From assembly GCF_000005505.3 (NCBI RefSeq), contig NC_016133.3, forward strand, positions 7,316,001 to 7,380,000: DNA of 64,000 nucleotides, given 5' to 3'. Under the pieces are notes generated by a model. That model made no database searches, had not been told where the DNA came from, and was given only the letters and a program-made list of their open reading frames with translations. The position numbers and the translations under genes were made by a program. Shown here piece after piece: positions 43,738 to 52,392 of the stretch. The DNA comes from Brachypodium distachyon (Eukaryota > Streptophyta > Magnoliopsida > Poales > Poaceae). The first letter of the stretch is position 1. Each line of letters begins with the position of its first letter.

Positions 43738-44991
43738 GAGTAAACAACATCAGAGGTTCTAATTCTTTCGCAAATGTCCCAAGTTAGTCCTAATTCTTTG
43801 AAACTGCACGTTTTAGTCCTAATAGTTTCGTAAGTGGTTCATCTCAGGTCCTATACTGGCTCTGGCGCGTGCCGCCTGCCTACGTGGCTCTTCGGGCCCA
43901 CTTGTCAGGTGCCAACACGGACGGGTCTTTGCAAATAACCCCCTGGCTCCTTCCGTCTTCTCCCCCGAACACCTGAAGCTCTCTGTCTGAGCTCGCCTCG
44001 CCCATCTTGGCTCTCCCTGCGCCCGCCACTCCTTCCTCCAGCACTGCATCGACGCCAAGGAGCCCCCACGCTACCCCCAGGATGCCGAGTGCTCGTGAGC
44101 CACCTCGCCCGCGGGCCTTCTTCTCCACTTCCGGCCAAGCACCGCCAGTCCCGATCTGCTTCTCTGCGCCTCCCCGCCGCGCGCGGGAGCTGCGCATCGA
44201 CGGCCCGAGCGCACCGCCTTCTTCTCCTGAGCCCACGATTACTTGAGTCACCCCCGCATCGGAGCTCTCCTGCCGCCACCTCTCATCACTGTCGCTGGAC
44301 GTCTCCATCGCGGGATCCACCTCGCTGCCACCTTCGTCTGTCTCCCCGTGCCGGCGCGCCTGAGGAGAAGTCTCTGTCAGGCCTCTTCGCGCCCTGACGA
44401 ACCAGATCCGCGGTCATCTTCTTCGACTCCGGCAAGACATGCTGCTGCCACCGTCACGCTCTCCACCACCGTTGAGCGCCGTCACGGGGAGCTCCCTCCC
44501 GAGACCGCTAGATGACGACTTCGACGACATCGTCTCCAGGTAGTCCATCAAGGAGCGCGCGTCGCCACGCGCAGCCACCGCGCGCCGACGCCGAGCGGGC
44601 CCAGGAGGTCGCCCCCCTTGGCTATCACCGACGTGCCCGCGCTGGCGTTGCCTAGGAACGCATTGGGCAGCAGGGACGAGAGGCGCGCGTGCAGCTCATG
44701 TGCGAGGCAGGTGCAGGACCACATGTAAGATGTGAGAGATAGAGAGAATTAGCTGGGGCTCACAGGGGAGAAGACGAAGGAGCCAGGGGGTTATTTGCAA
44801 AAACCCGTCCGTGTTGGCACCTGACAAGCGGGCCCGAAGAGCCACGTAGGCAGTCGGCACGCACTAGAGACAGTATAGGACCTCAGATGAACCACTTACG
44901 AAACTATTAGAACTAAAACGTGCAGTTTCAAAAAATTAGGACTAACTTGGGACATTTGCGAAATAATTAGGACCTCCGATGCATTTTACTC
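43738..44991. mobile_element. MULE (Pack-MULE-like) with 9-bp target duplication
   Basis: A 1254-bp element starting GAGTAAA and ending TTTACTC, with inverted terminal repeats of about 230-250 bp (CGCAAATGTCCCAAGTTAGT, AACTGCACGTTTTAGT, GGTGCCAACACGGACGGG occur inverted at both ends). It is flanked by the perfect nonamer AATTTAGAA (43729-43737 and 44992-45000). The core (about 43970-44760) is strongly GC-rich with long frames on both strands, unlike the arms, and may be a captured gene fragment. No transposase is encoded. The uninterrupted target reads TTAGAATTTAGAAATAG next to the paralogous gene at 47330. Confidence 0.92.
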
Positions 44992-45013
44992 AATTTAGAA
45001 ATAGCAAATCTGC

Positions 45014-45019
45014 TTTATT
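45014..45019 (-). terminator. Poly(A) signal, phytocyanin gene A
   Basis: Minus-strand AATAAA, 166 bp after the stop, within a 3' flank (GATGAATAAAGCAGATTT-like) shared with genes B and C. The MULE begins 23 bp beyond it. Confidence 0.6.
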
Positions 45020-45184
45020 TATCCTCCAAAAAAAATCAATGTAAGAAAGATCCAATACATACAGGTAGTATAACATCACTCTCCCTCACTACAAAAGTCG
45101 CGCGCGTATATTTAACCGGTAACAACTAAATTGACTATGTATATGTGCGCCGCCATGTGCGTTTAGCACAGAGCCAGAGAAACA

Positions 45185-45712
45185 TCAAGCCACAAGACAG
45201 GCGAGCAGGACGACGGCAAAACCAAAGCCTGCGGTAGGTCCAACAGAGGTAGCAGCAGATGACGGCGGCGGCGGGGGAGAGTTGCTGGCGCCAGGACCAG
45301 CAGCCGGGGCGGGCGAGTTTGAAGAGGATCCTGGCGTAACATCAATCTTGACCTTCATGAGACCAGTCCCGGAGGTGGTGCAGTGGCCAGGGAAGCCGCA
45401 GATGAAGTAACGGGTGCCGGTGGAAGTGAGAGAGACCACGTCGTTGCCGGTGGTGAGCGTGGAGATGGGGCTGTTGGTGTTGCAAGAGTCGTAGTCGGCC
45501 TTGCTCACCTCAAGCACGTCGTGCTGCGCCGGGGAGTACTTGAACACGATCGTGTCCCCCGGGTGAAACTTCTTGGAGGACGCCCAGTTGCCGTAGTCGG
45601 TTCTCAGGTCCCACGCGCCGCCCGGCTCGCCGACGTTGTAGGTCGCCGCCGAGGCGGTGCCCAGGACGGCCATTGCGGCCAAGGCAAGGAGAGCAATTCT
45701 CATGGCAGCCAT
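45185..45712 (-). CDS. Phytocyanin (blue copper protein), tandem copy A
   Basis: A 175-residue secreted small copper protein, probably GPI-anchored at the cell surface. A signal peptide (residues 1-22, ending GTASA) precedes the cupredoxin fold (ATYNVGEPGGAWDLR ... VKIDV). Type-1 copper ligands are His64, Cys105 and His110, with Met119 the likely axial ligand. Cys77 and Cys111 form the conserved disulphide. A Pro/Ser/Ala-rich arabinogalactan-like linker and a hydrophobic C-terminus follow, as in GPI-anchored members. The His-to-Met spacing is nine residues (CTTSGTGLM) where classical plantacyanins have five. It is a single exon. Copies B and C share the same architecture, TATA position and 3' flank. 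The precise electron-transfer role of the family is not settled. Confidence 0.93.
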   Translation of the reverse strand: MAAMRIALLALAAMAVLGTASAATYNVGEPGGAWDLRTDYGNWASSKKFHPGDTIVFKYSPAQHDVLEVSKADYDSCNTNSPISTLTTGNDVVSLTSTGTRYFICGFPGHCTTSGTGLMKVKIDVTPGSSSNSPAPAAGPGASNSPPPPPSSAATSVGPTAGFGFAVVLLACLVA

Positions 45713-45827
45713 ATCTGCGATCGGTCGTTTGGAAGGAGCAGTGCAAGCAGAGGAGAATACTCTGCAGATGGTTGATCCTAAGCCGGGGTTTGGTGTTAAC
45801 TGCTTCTGTATGTGTCCGTGCCGTGCG

Positions 45828-45836
45828 TTATATATA
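45828..45836 (-). promoter_or_regulatory. TATA box of phytocyanin gene A
   Basis: Minus-strand TATATATAA about 120 bp before the ATG; the same box at nearly the same distance occurs before genes B and C. Confidence 0.75.
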
Positions 45837-46235
45837 CGAGCTAGCTTAGGCCGGACGGTCAGGAGCCGTTAACGCGGTAGGCCGAGACGTAGCACGGTCT
45901 TTGGATTTTGGAGTTGAAAAGTCGTCCAGATTGGCACTTGAACACGAGCAGATAGCACTTGGTCATAAAGCTAGATATAAAACTGAGTTGTTGGCGTACT
46001 GATCGAGTTCTTCACGCGTCGCTCCCACTACGCGGTCTACGCTACACACGCGCGCGGTGGACTATCACAATATGTTATGCAACTGTGATCGACACCTTTC
46101 AACTGAACTCTTCTAGATCCATTGACCCAGGGCCAGGATCACACGTTTCAATGTTAACTTATCACAACTAATCAATAAAACTGTCTCCAAGTTCCAGCAG
46201 AGCGGTACTCAGATGCACTAACCTAAGATAAACAG
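45837..46235. other. Upstream flank of gene A, shared with B and C
   Basis: Blocks such as TTCACGCGTCGC, GGACTATCAC and GATCGACACCTTTCAACT recur upstream of gene B (48550-48655), and partly upstream of gene C (52570-52650). The duplication unit therefore included the promoter. Confidence 0.7.
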
Positions 46236-46322
46236 TACTCCCTCTGTCCCGTAATTCTTGTCATTGTCCTAGTATAAATTTAAACTAAAACAGTGACAAA
46301 AAATCATGAGACAAAGAAAGTA
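46236..46322. mobile_element. Stowaway-like MITE (87 bp)
   Basis: TACTCCCTCTGTCCCGTAATT ... AATCATGAGACAAAGAAAGTA with inner TTCTTGTCATTGT/ACAGTGACAAAAA pairing. Confidence 0.75.
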
Positions 46323-46981
46323 CTTTTCATAAACGGGGAGGGATGTAAATCATGCTTGTTGAGCTTAGCGTGTTGCGAGCTCGGCCACCATATGTATCTG
46401 AATTTTCTGCGTCGCTGGCATGTATGAACTCGTTATTGGCTTTCTATAAAAGAAAGTAGGACCGATTTGTGAAAAAAAAAGACCCAGCTACAAATCTTTC
46501 ACTCACTGAAAAGTGAAAACCTGTGACTATATCGTCCGGAACATGGATGCGACGAGAAGAAGTGGCATTTAGAAGTATTGCTGAACTTTACATTTAGTTT
46601 TCGGCATAACAAAGCTTGCATTTTCTTTTTGCACTCAGGCGCACATCGTGCCGTTGGTAATGATTATACTACGGTGCTGCAAATTCGCAAGCTGATCCTA
46701 AGTAATCGAATCAACAATTTCTGACTTAGAAGGGTAACGAACATTTAAACAACAAAACCAACACTCAAAAATCAGGAAAAATCAGTTTGCTTTCAACTAT
46801 ATGAACAATACTTTCAACCAACATTTGAAGAAGACACGAGAAAGTTACATAATATATGTAGGAATAAATTTCACAAAACCGCATTTCTTGTGGCTAGGAT
46901 ACTTCACAAAATCACGGTAGTTGCAATAATAGTCTCGAGGAACCACAACTATGGGGGCCATCTTTCTCGTAGAAGCCAACT
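46323..46981. other. Intergenic DNA of the phytocyanin duplication unit
   Basis: No gene. The segment 46775-46855 (GCTTTCAACTATATGAAC ... ACGAGAAAGTTACAT) recurs at 48872-48945, showing the far end of the duplicated unit. Confidence 0.6.
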
Positions 46982-47128
46982 GAGGGGATTAAGATGTTTG
47001 ATGGTATTTCCGATGGTCGGGCCGACCTATCATACACCATGTCCCACCTATCATTTGATAGGTGGGACATGGTGTATGATAGATCGGCCCGGCCTGTTAA
47101 AAATACCATCAAACATCTTAATCCCCTC
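46982..47128. repeat. Long near-perfect hairpin
   Basis: Left arm 46982-47053 and right arm 47056-47128 are complementary except for one block of about ten bases and one single mismatch. The loop is two bases. The stem ends in 28 perfect pairs (GAGGGGATTAAGATGTTTGA...) and the top in 27 (...ACCATGTCCCACCTATCA). It is absent from the equivalent place beside gene C. It could be a foldback element or a small-RNA precursor. Confidence 0.85.
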
Positions 47129-47394
47129 GAGTCAGCACAACTGTATCGATCACGGGACTTCGAAAGCGGGGATGCAAAGGTTTGTTCGTTTGTCTGGAAA
47201 AAAAAATATGCCAGATCTATTTAGTCCTCCAGCATCTGTTTTTGGAGCACGGGTGGTGTAAAAAAGCTCATTAGAAGTTATGTGCAACTTAGTTTAGCAG
47301 GAAAGTTATGTGCAACTTGGTCGACTTAGAATTTAGAAATAGAAAATCTGCTTCTTTTTTTCAGAACTCAAATAGAAAATCTGCTTTATTCATC

Positions 47395-47400
47395 CTCCAA
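47395..47400 (-). terminator. Poly(A) signal, phytocyanin gene B
   Basis: Minus-strand AATAAA 209 bp after the stop, in the flank shared with genes A and C. The neighbouring AATAGAAAATCTGCT is duplicated here (47337 and 47381). Confidence 0.55.
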
Positions 47401-47459
47401 AAATCAATGTACGAACAGATCAAATACACAAGACCTGTAGATAGTCAACTGGTCACAAC

Positions 47460-47530
47460 TACTCCCTCCGTCCCAAATTAAATATCGTGGTTTTGCATAG
47501 ACACGACAGTTAATTTGGAACGGGGGAGTA
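47460..47530. mobile_element. Stowaway MITE (71 bp) in the 3' flank of gene B
   Basis: TACTCCCTCCGTCCCAAATTAA ... TTAATTTGGAACGGGGGAGTA, TA-flanked. It lies between the stop and the poly(A) signal, so probably inside the 3' UTR. Genes A and C lack it. Confidence 0.85.
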
Positions 47531-47608
47531 GTAACTATGTGTCTACGACTCTACGTATAAGCACATATGTGTGCGTGAGGTAGCAGAGAAGAAAGAAGCA
47601 GAGAAGCA

Positions 47609-48136
47609 TCAAGCCATGAGACCGGCGAGCAGGACGGCGGCGAGGCCAAAGCCTGCTGCGGCGCCGACAGAGGCAGCGGCAGATGACGGCGGTGGTGGGG
47701 GAGAGTTGCTTGCGCCAGGACCGGCGGCCGGGGCTGGTGACGACGACGAGGAACCCGGCGTGACTTCGATCTTGACCTTCATCAGGCCAGTGCCGGAGGT
47801 GGTGCAGTGGCCAGGGAAGCCACAGATGAAGTAGCGGGTGCCGGTGGAGGTGAGGGCCACAACGTCGTTGCCGGTGGTGTGCGTGGCGATGGGGCTGTTG
47901 GTGTTGCAGGAGTCGTAGTCGGCCTTGCTCACCTCAAGCACGTCGTGCTGCGTCGGGGAGTACTTGAACACGATCGCGTCACCGGGGTGGAACTTCTTGG
48001 ACGACACCCAGCTGCCGTAGTCGGTTCTCAGGTCCCATGCGCCGCCCGGCTCCCCGACGTTGTAGGTCGCCGCCGATGCGGTGCCCAGGACGGCCATTGC
48101 GGCCAAGGCAAGGAGGGTGATTCTCATGGCAGCCAT
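47609..48136 (-). CDS. Phytocyanin (blue copper protein), tandem copy B
   Basis: A 175-residue paralogue of copy A with the same signal peptide (MAAMRITLLALAAMAVLGTASA), cupredoxin domain, copper ligands (His64, Cys105, His110, likely Met119), C77-C111 disulphide pair, Ser/Pro-rich linker and hydrophobic GPI-type tail. It differs mostly at scattered sites (YGSWVSSKK, IATHTTGNDVVALTS). The frame is intact with no introns, and the promoter with a TATA box is present. It probably acts at the plasma membrane or wall interface like its neighbours. Confidence 0.93.
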   Translation of the reverse strand: MAAMRITLLALAAMAVLGTASAATYNVGEPGGAWDLRTDYGSWVSSKKFHPGDAIVFKYSPTQHDVLEVSKADYDSCNTNSPIATHTTGNDVVALTSTGTRYFICGFPGHCTTSGTGLMKVKIEVTPGSSSSSPAPAAGPGASNSPPPPPSSAAASVGAAAGFGLAAVLLAGLMA

Positions 48137-48258
48137 TTATGCGATCGATCGGTCGGAAGGAAGGAAGGAGCAGTGCAAGCAGAGGAGAATGCGGTAGAGA
48201 TTGTTGATCCTAAGCCGGGTTTTGTGTTAATTGCTTCTGTATGTGTTCGTGCCCTGCG

Positions 48259-48268
48259 TTTATATATA
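48259..48268 (-). promoter_or_regulatory. TATA box of phytocyanin gene B
   Basis: Minus-strand TATATATAAA about 125 bp before the ATG, matching genes A and C. Confidence 0.75.
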
Positions 48269-49142
48269 CTCCTAGCCTGGGTTGTTTAAACACGAGCCAT
48301 GCGCGCGGTAGGTAGAGACGTAGAATGGTCTTTGGATTTTGGAGTTGAAATATCGTGTGGATTGGTACTTGAGCACAAGCAGCTTGGTCTTTCACTACGT
48401 ATCAAACTGGGTAGGAGTAGTATTTTGGATTTTGCGTGTGAAAAGTCGTCCAGAGTTGGCTTGTACTTGGTCATACAGCGACTGAGCGACGTATCAAACT
48501 GAAATGAAGATCTGAAGACTGGGCTCAGTTGGTTGGCCTACTGAGTTCTTCACGCGTCGCGTCCATTTTACTTTGATGTCGACGCGGTCAACGCTACAAC
48601 TGAACGCCCGGTAGACTATCACGTTATGCAATTGCGATCGACACCTTTCAACTAAAATCTTCCACATCAAAGGTTCCACATTTGAATGTTAACTTGTCCG
48701 GAATAGCAACAAAATAAAACTTCTCTGAAATTTCCAGCTTATTTCAAGAATTTCACAATTTTCTTACCAATATAATCATTTTCAATTTTCAACGGAGAAA
48801 ATCAACAATTTCCGGCTTAAAAGGTAAATGGTATTTAAACTGCAGAGCCAACACTCCAATTAGAAAATATTCAGTTGCTTTCAACAGAATGAACTATAAT
48901 TTCAACCAATATTATTTGAAGAAAATACGAGAAAGTTACATATCTAGAGGAAGAAAGGAGGCACATGATGCAGAAAAGGTAGAGAAAAAAGAGGAGGGTG
49001 TAAAGGTTTACCTCCAAAAAGCGTCATCGAGCGGACGGTAGAGTTGTTGTTGGGGAAGGAGGGACGGGACAATGACGTTAGATCTAGGAGGCGTGGTAGC
49101 GGTATTGGTAGATTGCGGATCGGGAAAAAAATGGGAAGGGTG
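48269..49142. other. Upstream flank of gene B
   Basis: Contains duplication-unit blocks shared with gene A (48550-48660 and 48870-48950). No other gene is seen. Confidence 0.6.
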
Positions 49143-49152
49143 AGGCCATGAG

Positions 49153-50532
49153 CACCCATCTAAGCACTGGAAGGACCATCCGCGTCGCTCCTGGGGGCGG
49201 CTCAGGCGGAAACCCTAGCCGCCGCCCAACCCGAACGGCTTCCCTTTCCCCTAGCCGTCGCCGGAAGATGCTAGCGGGCTACGGCGGCAGGGCTTTCCCG
49301 TGCTGCTTCGCTTCAGATCTTGTGGAGGCGCGCGGGGGCCGCGGCTGGCGGCGGGTGGGGGCTGCGGCAGGGCTGTGGCTGTGGTGGCCGGCATGCGGGG
49401 GCTGCGGCAGGGCTGCGGCTGCCGGTGCTCTCGGGCAGCGGGGCTTGCGAAAGCCGGGGCGGCGGCTCCGGTAGCGGGACGGCGGTGCCCCTGCCGGCGT
49501 GGTCTCCGGGAGGCAGAGGCGACGGCGGGATCTGACACTGGCGGGTGTGCGGAGCGTTGGTGGCCAGGTGTGGTGGCGGGATCTGCAGCTGGGCGCCGGT
49601 GTGGCGCGGGATCTGCCCGTGGTGCGCTGGTGGCCTGTCTCGCGGTGGAGTTGGGTCTGGCGGTGGCCGGATTGAGGTGTGCGCTGCTCGTGCTGCGGGG
49701 CTGCTTTGTCGCCGGCCTGGCCAGCCTTAATTGGCGGACGGCGGGGATTTTTGGGAGGCCTCCCTGATTGCTGATCTCGAGCAGTCGGTGCGTCCCCCTG
49801 CCCTCGCACGAGGCTTCAGCACGCATGCTTCTGGCTGGCGTGGCTGTGGCAGTGGATGCCGAGACGGCGGTCCCGGGAAGTGGCCATGGTAGTCTTTGCA
49901 GTGGATTTGGCGTGTGGGCGTGAATTTTGCGAAGCCTTGCTTTGGCAGAGGAAGGATGTCGAGGCGGCGGCCTCGGAAGGGGGTCAAGGTGGTTTGCTGC
50001 GTGGGGCATGGTTGGGTATCGGACGCCGGAGCGGCGGCTCCGGGATGCTTCGGTCCTCGGACGGTCAGATGAGAAGAGATTTGCAGGGCTCTTGAGGCGT
50101 GCCTCACTTCCACCTTTGTCGGGTCGGCCCAATTCTGCTCCTCTCATAACACAATTGGTTTCTCTCCCCTTTAAAGGGCGGTAGTGTGTGCGGTTGGGTG
50201 GTGGTGCACTGGCAAAGGTTCATCATGCTCCTTCGGAGCCTGTCGAGGCCATTCAGCCCCTTTCTGGTGAGTCATCCGGATCTGGCTTGCTAGTGGGGGG
50301 GTGTGATGTGGTTGCTCGATGTGGCGGGGATCTTCTTCAGCTACTTCCATTCGTTTGTTGGTGTGTAGGTGGTGCGTTTTTTCTTGTCGTCTCGGTCTCT
50401 GTCGACCGTTGGGGGCTTCGTCCCCTTTGTATCTGGTTTTCTCCCGATTTTTCCTAATTAACTGGACAACTCTTTCTTCTATAATGCAATGCAGGAGCTC
50501 CCTGCCCCTTTTGAGGTGTCCTAAAAAAAAAA
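49153..50532 (+). mobile_element. Non-autonomous LINE-like retroelement with poly-A
   Basis: A 1380-bp insertion flanked by the perfect decamer AGGCCATGAG (49143-49152 and 50533-50542) and ending in a poly-A tail (A-run 50523-50532). The left part resembles the GC-rich 5' leader of grass LINEs (AACCCTAGCCGCCGCCCAAC, then GGCTGCGGCAGGGCTG repeats). The right part has a LINE-like 3' end (CTAATTAACTGG ... ATGCAGGAGCTCCCTGCCCC). No endonuclease or reverse transcriptase is encoded, so it must have been mobilised in trans. Long antisense frames reflect GC content only. Confidence 0.8.
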
Positions 50533-50542
50533 AGGCCATGAG

Positions 50543-50905
50543 ACCACAACTACTGATTTAGTGGATGCCTCAGCACCAATGTAAGGGCGCCAACCTAGTG
50601 TATGCAAGCGGGAGATAGGGCCAGCCTGTTGTCGTAGGCTTTGAGACGATGATTCTCAAAGCCTCTCTACAGGGTATAGCGTCAGCACCAACGGCATCGT
50701 ATAGGCTTTTACAAAACCATGGGGGCAGGCGTCGAGATGTGCCCCGCTGGACACGAATGGTCAGTTGCAGGTCAACGGCGACATCGCAAAGCCACCATTT
50801 AGTATAAGGATGGTACAAAGATGGCATTGAGACTAAAGATTAGAAATAAAATGAAATTGAAGTACCATCTTTTGCAGTAGCGACATGTTGACATTGACGA
50901 GCAGA
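50543..50905. other. Intergenic DNA, nothing recognised
   Basis: Short frames only. No family motif or repeat seen. Confidence 0.45.
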
Positions 50906-50913
50906 CAGATAGT

Positions 50914-51090
50914 CAGGGGCAGACCAACGCCTAGGGCAACCTGGGCTATAACCCTGGGCTTGGAACCAAATAATATGTATATCTACTATAGAAATAATCA
51001 AAAATATTAATCTTAGTACATAATACCTCTGTTTAGTCATGGACTTGGGTGCTCAGCCCTGGGCTCAAGGAAATCCTTGGTCCGCCACTG
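50914..51090. mobile_element. hAT-type MITE (177 bp)
   Basis: Ends CAGGGGCAGACCAA and (inverted) CAGTGGCGGACCAA, with flanking octamers CAGATAGT / CAGATAGG (seven of eight). Subterminal CCTGGGCT/AGCCCTGGG words pair. Confidence 0.85.
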
Positions 51091-51150
51091 CAGATAGGTA
51101 ACATAGCAACTGATATTTAGACCACTTGTTTATTGTTGTTTGTTGTTTAA

Positions 51151-51304
51151 CGTATGTTTTTCTAATCTTGTAGTTTGTCATCACGATTCACAAGCTGGTT
51201 AGTACTCCGTCTGTGATTTTTGTTGTTGTCATTGCATGAATGTTTTTTAATCTTGTAGTTAGTCATCGCGATTCACAAGCTGGTTACTACTTCGTCTGTG
51301 ATTT
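51151..51304. repeat. Tandem duplication, 85-bp spacing
   Basis: AATCTTGTAGTTTGTCATCA and CGATTCACAAGCTGGTTAGT ... CGTCTGTGATTT recur 85 bases later with few changes. Confidence 0.85.
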
Positions 51305-51599
51305 CTCCAAATATCACCGATTCTTGAAACCGGGTCGGCGGATTGGCAACCATTCGTGGTTAGGTAGTCTATCATATAAGTATTATATGGACAAAAATGC
51401 CAGTTCCATTACAGATTGATAGGCATGAGTCACCCCAACTGTAACGTGGGAGTCTACTTCGAAAGCGACAATGCAGAGGGTTTTTTCTTTATCCCGAAAA
51501 AAATGAAGTAGCTATGTGTACTAGAAATTATGTGCAACCTTTTTAGCAGGAAATTATGTGTAACTTGATCGACTTAGAATTTATAAATAGCAAATCTCC

Positions 51600-51605
51600 T
51601 TTATT
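51600..51605 (-). terminator. Poly(A) signal, phytocyanin gene C
   Basis: Minus-strand AATAAA 132 bp after the stop, in the conserved GGATGAATAAAGGAG context shared with A and B. Confidence 0.55.
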
Positions 51606-51736
51606 CATCCTCCAAAAATCAATGTACACAAGATCAAATACACACAACGGTAAAAACTACTAAATGACTATGTGTCTATGACTCTATGTATAAGCACATA
51701 TGTGCGCGTGTAGGTAACATCAAACCAGAGAAAGCA

Positions 51737-52258
51737 TCAAGCCATGAGACCGGCGAGCAGGACGGCGGCGAGGCCGAAGCCTGCGGTGGCTCCAATAGAG
51801 GTAGCGGCAGATGACGGCGGTGGGGGAGAGTTGCTAGCGCCGGGACCAGCGGCCGGGGCGGGCGAAGATGATCCGGGCGTAACTTCGATCTTGACCTTCA
51901 TGAGGCCGGTGCCGGTGGTGGTGCAGTGGCCAGGGAAGCCGCAGATGAAGTAGCGGGTGCCGGTGGAGGTGAGGGCCACGTTGTCGTTGCCGGTGGTGTG
52001 CGTGGCGATGGGGCTGTTGGTGTTGCAGGAGTCGTAGTCGGCCTTGCTCACCTCAAGCACGTCGTGCTGCGTCGGGGAGTACTTGAACACGATCGCGTCG
52101 CCCGGGTGGAACTTCTTGGAGGACACCCAGCTGCCGTAGTCGGTTCTCAGGTCCCACGCGCCGCCCGGCTCCCCGACGTTGTAGGTCGCCGCCGACGCGG
52201 TGCCCAGGACGGCGGCCATCGCGGCCACGGCAAGGAGGGTGATCCTCATGGCGGCCAT
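51737..52258 (-). CDS. Phytocyanin (blue copper protein), tandem copy C
   Basis: A 173-residue third paralogue. Its signal peptide has an extra Ala-Val (MAAVLGTASA), and the Pro/Ser linker is slightly shorter. The copper ligands (QHD His, YFIC Cys, GHC His, GLM Met) and the disulphide Cys pair are all kept, and the C-terminus is hydrophobic as for GPI attachment. The frame is open 75 codons further upstream, but those codons cover the 5' UTR and TATA region, so the ATG aligned with copies A and B was chosen. It is closest to copy B (YGSWVSSKK, THTTGND). Confidence 0.93.
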   Translation of the reverse strand: MAAMRITLLAVAAMAAVLGTASAATYNVGEPGGAWDLRTDYGSWVSSKKFHPGDAIVFKYSPTQHDVLEVSKADYDSCNTNSPIATHTTGNDNVALTSTGTRYFICGFPGHCTTTGTGLMKVKIEVTPGSSSPAPAAGPGASNSPPPPSSAATSIGATAGFGLAAVLLAGLMA

Positions 52259-52383
52259 CGCGGCTTGGAAGCTGGAAGGAGAGATGCAAGCAGAGGAGAT
52301 AGATAAACAGATAGATAGTACTACTGTTGATCCTTGCCGGGGTTCTGGGTTTGCTTTGTGTTTTGAGATCCCCGTACCGGGGG

Positions 52384-52392
52384 CTATATATA
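52384..52392 (-). promoter_or_regulatory. TATA box of phytocyanin gene C
   Basis: Minus-strand TATATATAG about 127 bp before the ATG. Confidence 0.75.

Noticed and set aside
43880..44515. Long frames on both strands inside the MULE core
   Set aside because: High GC makes chance frames likely and none has a domain; kept only as a possible captured fragment.
49251..50147. 298-codon minus-strand frame, Pro/Arg/Ser-rich
   Set aside because: Antisense of the GC-rich leader of a retroelement; low-complexity composition and no motif.
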